The translations under genes and the position numbers were made by a program. Below the pieces are notes generated by a model. The model was not told the origin of the DNA. It did not search any database and saw only the letters and a program-made list of their open reading frames with translations. 64,000 nucleotides of DNA from Lignipirellula cremea (GTDB taxonomy: Bacteria; Planctomycetota; Planctomycetia; Pirellulales; Pirellulaceae): assembly GCF_007751035.1 (NCBI RefSeq), contig NZ_CP036433.1, forward strand, positions 7,793,001 through 7,857,000. The letters are read 5' to 3'. Positions 60,247 to 64,000 of the stretch are shown one piece after another; the stretch's first letter is position 1, and each line of letters begins with the position of its first letter.

Positions 60247-60657
60247 ATGGCGAAAACTGTTCCCACAGGAGCCAGCGTGGAAGCGTACCTGCAGACGGTC
60301 GCCAGCGAGCAGCGGCGGGATGATTGCCGACAGGTGATGGAAATCATGCAGAAGATCACCGGCGAGCCTCCCCAAATGTGGGGCCCCAGCATCATCGGCT
60401 TTGGCAGCTACCACTACACCTACGACAGCGGCCGCAGCGGCGATTGGCCGCTGACAGGGGTCTCCCCCCGCGCAGCGGCGCTATCGATCTACATCATGCC
60501 CGATCTGGACGCCTGGGAACCTCTGCTCTCCCAACTGGGCGACTGCAAAACGGGCAAGTGCTGCCTGTACGTGAAAAAGCTCAGCGAGCTCCATCTGCCC
60601 ACGCTGAAAAAGATCCTCCGCCAGTCGGTCGCCGCCGTCAAAAAGAAGTATCCGTAA
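60247..60657 (+). CDS. DUF1801-family protein
   Basis: The protein has 136 residues. ATG 60247 is preceded by GGGGGGGGTAACCGGG-type sequence, which offers a purine-rich ribosome site. Blocks are PTGASVEAYLQTVASEQRRD, MEIMQKITGEPPQMWGPSII, GFGSYHYTYDSGRSGDWPLT and CKTGKCCLYVKKLSELHLPT, matching the small DUF1801/YdhG-like fold. No catalytic activity is established. It stands alone between two minus-strand genes. A longer frame upstream is not protein-like and is excluded. Confidence 0.93.
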   Translation: MAKTVPTGASVEAYLQTVASEQRRDDCRQVMEIMQKITGEPPQMWGPSIIGFGSYHYTYDSGRSGDWPLTGVSPRAAALSIYIMPDLDAWEPLLSQLGDCKTGKCCLYVKKLSELHLPTLKKILRQSVAAVKKKYP

Positions 60658-60697
60658 CGAGACTCCCGTAACGACGACCCGACCGGCGCCACCGCGG

Positions 60698-61531
60698 CTA
60701 GATCTGCGAATACGCGGTCGGCTCCAGCATCACGCTGTGAATCTTTGTGACCGTGTCTTTGTACCGGTCCAGTTTTTTCATCACGTCCCAGTCGGGATGG
60801 GTGCGGAAAGCGTCCCAGTGTTCCTTGTGGGCGGCCGCATCGCTGGCGGAGAGCAGGTAGGTCAGGTTCGGCGCGTCGTTCGAAATTAACGTCTCTCCAT
60901 AGAAGACGGGCGCCATTTTCACCGCCTTCATGATGTCGATTTCCCCCTTGTTGAACATCTCGACTTTCAACCGGGCCTTGTCGGCGTTGTGGCTTTCATA
61001 GATCCGCAGTTCAAAAATGCGGGGGGCCTTCTTCTGGCTTTCGGCCGGCAGTTCGATCACTGGCATGCCGGCGAACGCCTTCATCAGGCGGCTTTCGATC
61101 CGCTCATAGGCGGGCGTCTCTTTCGGCAGGGCGAAAAAGTCGGCGGCGGCCGACTGGTAGGCTTTGTCCTCCGCCAGCGCGGCGTTCTGCTGACCCAGTT
61201 GATCCAGCGAGCGGTACGGAATCAGCACATACAGCGAGGCGTCCTTCGTTTCGCCGGTCGGGGTGAACACGCCGATGCGATCGATCCCCTGGCGGCCCAG
61301 CGCCGGCAGCAAGGCCTGCTGAACGTACTCGCCCACAACCTTCTGCTGGGCCGGATCGGTGTTCCGGTAGATGCGCAGTTCGTAATACTCCTGCTCCGCA
61401 GCGGCGCCCGATTCGGCCGCCAGGCAGGTCGCCGGAGCGCTCGCGAGGGAAAGGCCCAGCAAGGCGGGGACGCTGGTCGAGGCCGCCAGCAAGGCGGTCA
61501 TCCACAGTCGACGGGAAAGCATGCAGTTCAT
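60698..61531 (-). CDS. Secreted NIPSNAP-family protein
   Basis: The protein has 277 residues from ATG 61531 (alternative nine bases further in). The signal peptide is LWMTALLAASTSVPALLGLS, with cleavage near TCLAAES. Two ferredoxin-like NIPSNAP units follow: EYYELRIYRNTDPAQQKVVG and, after a linker, RIFELRIYESHNADKARLKV with MFNKGEIDIM and MAPVFYGETLISNDAPNLTY. The C-terminus is HWDAFRTHPDWDVMKKLDRY. Exported NIPSNAP proteins are common in planctomycetes and their function is unknown. Confidence 0.9.
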   Translation of the reverse strand: MNCMLSRRLWMTALLAASTSVPALLGLSLASAPATCLAAESGAAAEQEYYELRIYRNTDPAQQKVVGEYVQQALLPALGRQGIDRIGVFTPTGETKDASLYVLIPYRSLDQLGQQNAALAEDKAYQSAAADFFALPKETPAYERIESRLMKAFAGMPVIELPAESQKKAPRIFELRIYESHNADKARLKVEMFNKGEIDIMKAVKMAPVFYGETLISNDAPNLTYLLSASDAAAHKEHWDAFRTHPDWDVMKKLDRYKDTVTKIHSVMLEPTAYSQI

Positions 61532-61742
61532 GGTGGGTGTCTTTCGGGAAGAGTCAGCGATCGGCAATTTAACAAAGGGCAGCGGGGGCCGCCCAGGTCA
61601 GGCAGTCGCCCGCCTGGCCTCTCTTTTTTAACATGCCGGACGGCTCGCGTCAGCGAGAACAAGGCCGCCGCCCCGATTCGCCTGAAGAATCGCGACGGGT
61701 TATGAAAACACGGCGCCGCAGGAAAGACGCGTCCAAAGCACG

Positions 61743-62672
61743 TTAGATTTTGACGCCGGAGCCCTTGGTCAGCGCCATGAAGGCCGCCTCCAGGTTGACC
61801 TGCTCTTCGGCGAAGTGCTGCAGGCGAAAACCCTTGCCAACGAGCAGGCTGGCCAGTTCGCTGTAGTCTTCGACCTGTTTCTTCAGCGTGACCGCCAGGC
61901 GGCCGTCGGCGATTTCGACATGGTCGACCAGCTCGCTTTCCCGCAGCAGCCTGGCGGCCGGGTCCATGTCGCCGTCGACGCCGATGTTGAGCAGGGCCTG
62001 TTCGCGGACCTGTTTGATCACATCGGAAATCGACGCGTTTACTTCCATCACGCCGTTATTGATGATGCCGATCTTGTTACAAATATCGGCCAGCTCCGGC
62101 AGAATATGGCTGGAAACGATGATCGTTTTCCCCATTTTCCCCAGCCGCCGCAGCAGGTTCCGCATTTCAATACGGGCCCGCGGATCCAGCCCGCTCAGCG
62201 GTTCATCCAGCAGTAGCACCTGCGGATCGTGCAGCAGCACGCGGGCCAGACCCAGTCGCTGCGTCTGTCCGCGACTGAGCGTGTTGGCGAACGCGTTCCG
62301 CTTGAAATCGAGGTCGACCACCTCCAGCATTTCGTTACACCGGCGGCGGCGTTCTTCCCCGCGGATCCGATAGGCGGCGGCGAAGAACTCCAGGTACTCA
62401 ATGACCTTCATGTCATCGTACACGCCAAAAAAGTCAGGCATATAGCCGACCAGGCGGCGGATCTCTTTTGGCTTTTGGTACGAAATCCCGCACACGTACG
62501 CCTCGCCCCAGGAAGGCTCCAGCAGCGTGGCGATGATCCGCATGGTCGTGGTTTTGCCGGCGCCGTTGGGGCCGATGAACCCGAACAGGTCGCCCTGTTC
62601 CAGCTTCAGATCGATCGAACGGATCGCGTACAGCTCGCCGTATTTTTTGGTCAGGTCGTGCGTTTCAATCAC
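61743..62672 (-). CDS. ABC-2-type transporter ATP-binding protein
   Basis: The protein has 309 residues. Walker A GPNGAGKTT is at about residue 35, the Q-loop region is VGYMPDFFGVYDDMKVIEYL, and the signature LSRGQTQRLGLARVLL has R in place of G. Walker B is VLLLDEPLSGLDP and the H-loop VSSHILPEL. The C-terminal ~90 residues are the extra domain of DrrA/GldA-type ATPases. It would drive an ABC-2 exporter or gliding-type system. It starts 13 bases after the membrane protein that runs to the right edge, so the two form one operon. Confidence 0.93.
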   Translation of the reverse strand: MIETHDLTKKYGELYAIRSIDLKLEQGDLFGFIGPNGAGKTTTMRIIATLLEPSWGEAYVCGISYQKPKEIRRLVGYMPDFFGVYDDMKVIEYLEFFAAAYRIRGEERRRRCNEMLEVVDLDFKRNAFANTLSRGQTQRLGLARVLLHDPQVLLLDEPLSGLDPRARIEMRNLLRRLGKMGKTIIVSSHILPELADICNKIGIINNGVMEVNASISDVIKQVREQALLNIGVDGDMDPAARLLRESELVDHVEIADGRLAVTLKKQVEDYSELASLLVGKGFRLQHFAEEQVNLEAAFMALTKGSGVKI

Positions 62673-62685
62673 AAGCGGGATCTCG

Positions 62686-64000
62686 CTAGTCGGCGTTGTT
62701 TTTCACGGGCAAGACAAAGCGATAAAACGTCCAGTGCCGATCATAGCGGTCGGTCAGCGGAGCGCCCGTCAGATGCAAGGTAGCAGCCCGGTTCTCGGCC
62801 CGCGCTACAAACACGGCGCGGCCCATTTCCAGCTCGCGAGTGATATCGATGAAGCCCTGGTAACGGTTCCGCAATTCCGTATAGGTGCGGCCGCCGGCCG
62901 CGTCGTGCAGCATCATGATTTCCATAATGCGGGCGACGTTCAGGTCGCCTTTGTCCCAGGGCGTCACCACGTCGCGATTATCCAGATCGACCGTTTTCCG
63001 CGTCAAGTGCCAGTCCAGCGTGCGCTCAAAGGCGCCCTCCGACAGATCCACCACCGCCCGCGGAGGCAGCGGCCGCTTCAAACGATACGCGGAGCGGCCA
63101 TAAAACAGTACGCCGTCGGTCAGCTCTTCGTCGAACGGGTTGGTAATCTGGCCCTCGACCTGGCTGCGAGAGGAGATCCGCAACCGGGGCGGCGAACGCA
63201 ATTCGCTCTCTCCCCGCCATCGCGCCACCAGGGTCCGCGTGGACGAGGTTTGAATCGGCAGCCCTTCCAGCCGGCCATCGCCGCCCGTTTCCGGCGGCAT
63301 GTCGATCCGGTAGGCGTCGCTCAAGGAAACGCCCAGCGTACTGGCGTTCATGCCGCCCAAAGCGTCGCCCGGCAACCCTTGCCAGGAAAGCAGTTGCGTG
63401 GCGCCGGGCTGCATCCGCTGGGAGGCTTCGACCGGCAAGGTCAGATCCAGCGATTGTGCGGCCGGACTGTAGATCGAACACCAGGAAGTGCCGCGCACCA
63501 GATCGGCGTCGCCGTCTTCGTTCACCACCAGATCGACGACATCGACCTGGTTGATCCAGGTCTGATCCCCTTTCCAGCGACTGGCCAGCAACACGGCCAG
63601 ACCGCAAAACAGCAGCACCGCCAGCGGGAAGGTGACCCAGGTCCAGTGCATTCTTTTCCCCAGCCACTTCAGCAGGAAATAGTCGCCGGGCCCAATGATC
63701 AGAATGTACAGTCCGATCAGCCCCGCCACCCAGGAAAACGGCGTCAACTTCACATGGCGGAACTGGTCCAGTGCGGCCCGCAACTGGCCCGACATGTCGT
63801 CGTAGCCGACATGCGTGACTTCGTCGAACTGTCGCTGACGGCTGCGTTCGCCCAGTTTCTGGTCGCCATAGAGCAGCTTCTGGACCAGCTCGGCGCGGCC
63901 CTCCCAGGCGGACAGCGGCGGACGATCCAGGTCGAAGGCGACAAACGTAATCGAACCGAAACCGCGGCTCGACCGCACCACCGTCGCCTGGCGCCGGGAG
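62686..64000 (-). CDS. Membrane protein partner of the ABC ATPase, N-terminus off the right edge
   Basis: The frame remains open to the window edge; a GTG at 63981 is the first in-window start but residues upstream (RRQATVV) continue sensibly, so the gene is treated as partial. At least 438 residues are present. Two membrane helices lie at FSWVAGLIGLYILIIGPGDY and WVTFPLAVLLFCGLAVLLAS (about residues 85-140). The rest is a large beta-rich extracytoplasmic domain (LVARWRGESELRSPPRLRIS, DVVTPWDKGDLNVARIMEIM). It is probably an accessory subunit of the ABC-2 system; the permease itself is expected upstream, beyond the edge. Confidence 0.85.
   Translation of the reverse strand, partial: SRRQATVVRSSRGFGSITFVAFDLDRPPLSAWEGRAELVQKLLYGDQKLGERSRQRQFDEVTHVGYDDMSGQLRAALDQFRHVKLTPFSWVAGLIGLYILIIGPGDYFLLKWLGKRMHWTWVTFPLAVLLFCGLAVLLASRWKGDQTWINQVDVVDLVVNEDGDADLVRGTSWCSIYSPAAQSLDLTLPVEASQRMQPGATQLLSWQGLPGDALGGMNASTLGVSLSDAYRIDMPPETGGDGRLEGLPIQTSSTRTLVARWRGESELRSPPRLRISSRSQVEGQITNPFDEELTDGVLFYGRSAYRLKRPLPPRAVVDLSEGAFERTLDWHLTRKTVDLDNRDVVTPWDKGDLNVARIMEIMMLHDAAGGRTYTELRNRYQGFIDITRELEMGRAVFVARAENRAATLHLTGAPLTDRYDRHWTFYRFVLPVKNNAD

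Overview
The window looks like a chromosomal segment of a planctomycete, most likely from the Pirellula/Blastopirellula side of the phylum. This is inferred from content: two sets of secreted DUF1549/DUF1553 and DUF1501 proteins with CxxCH motifs, a sulfatase, Gfo/Idh/MocA oxidoreductases with a Tat leader, a kinase fused to a caspase-like domain, a DUF1207-like C-terminus, and high-GC codon use. No rRNA or tRNA gene was recognised.

Layout. 1-7.2 kb: a low-complexity secreted protein running off the left edge, a 1,696-residue secreted HEAT-repeat protein and a small lipoprotein. 8.0-19.5 kb: an integron-like cassette array. 20-25.3 kb: an ABC ATPase, a cyclophilin, a secreted anchored protein with a LolD-like ATPase, and dnaB. 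25.4-42.2 kb: planctomycete accessory genes (WD40, DUF1501, DUF1549/DUF1553, two oxidoreductases, two methyltransferases, a sulfatase, a secreted unknown). 42.6-44.2 kb: nadD and a proline-rich secreted protein. 44.3-60 kb: a long minus-strand Tad/Flp pilus locus (two pilin-like genes, prepilin peptidase, TadE/TadG-like proteins, CpaB, an FHA-CpaF fusion, TadB, TadC), with a zinc-ribbon membrane protein and a kinase/pseudo-caspase downstream. 60-64 kb: DUF1801, NIPSNAP, and an ABC ATPase with a membrane partner that runs off the right edge.

The main discovery is the region 8042-19547. Eleven small plus-strand genes each sit between sites with attC geometry: a 7-base R box, about 9 bases, an inverted L arm, a shared core containing GAAATCA, the opposite arm, about 9 bases, and a complementary R box. 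The R box at the 3' end of nearly every cassette is the reverse complement of the R box at that cassette's own 5' end, which is what excision and integration of circular cassettes would leave. No integron integrase is present, so this is a CALIN-like array or one that has lost its intI.

The attC sites have themselves been invaded. Two near-identical 803-base group II introns (class C, attC-targeting type, antisense to the cassettes, no reverse transcriptase) sit at the same TTGT/T position, and a third is an internally deleted 226-base remnant. An IS91-family element with a HUH transposase and a tyrosine recombinase lies after GTTC inside another attC. A 113-base repeat of unknown nature directly follows the R'' box in two attC sites. 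Cassette products include a dual-specificity-type phosphatase, LRR-like, TPR-like, ankyrin and HEAT proteins, a DUF1963 gene with an in-frame stop, and several unknowns.
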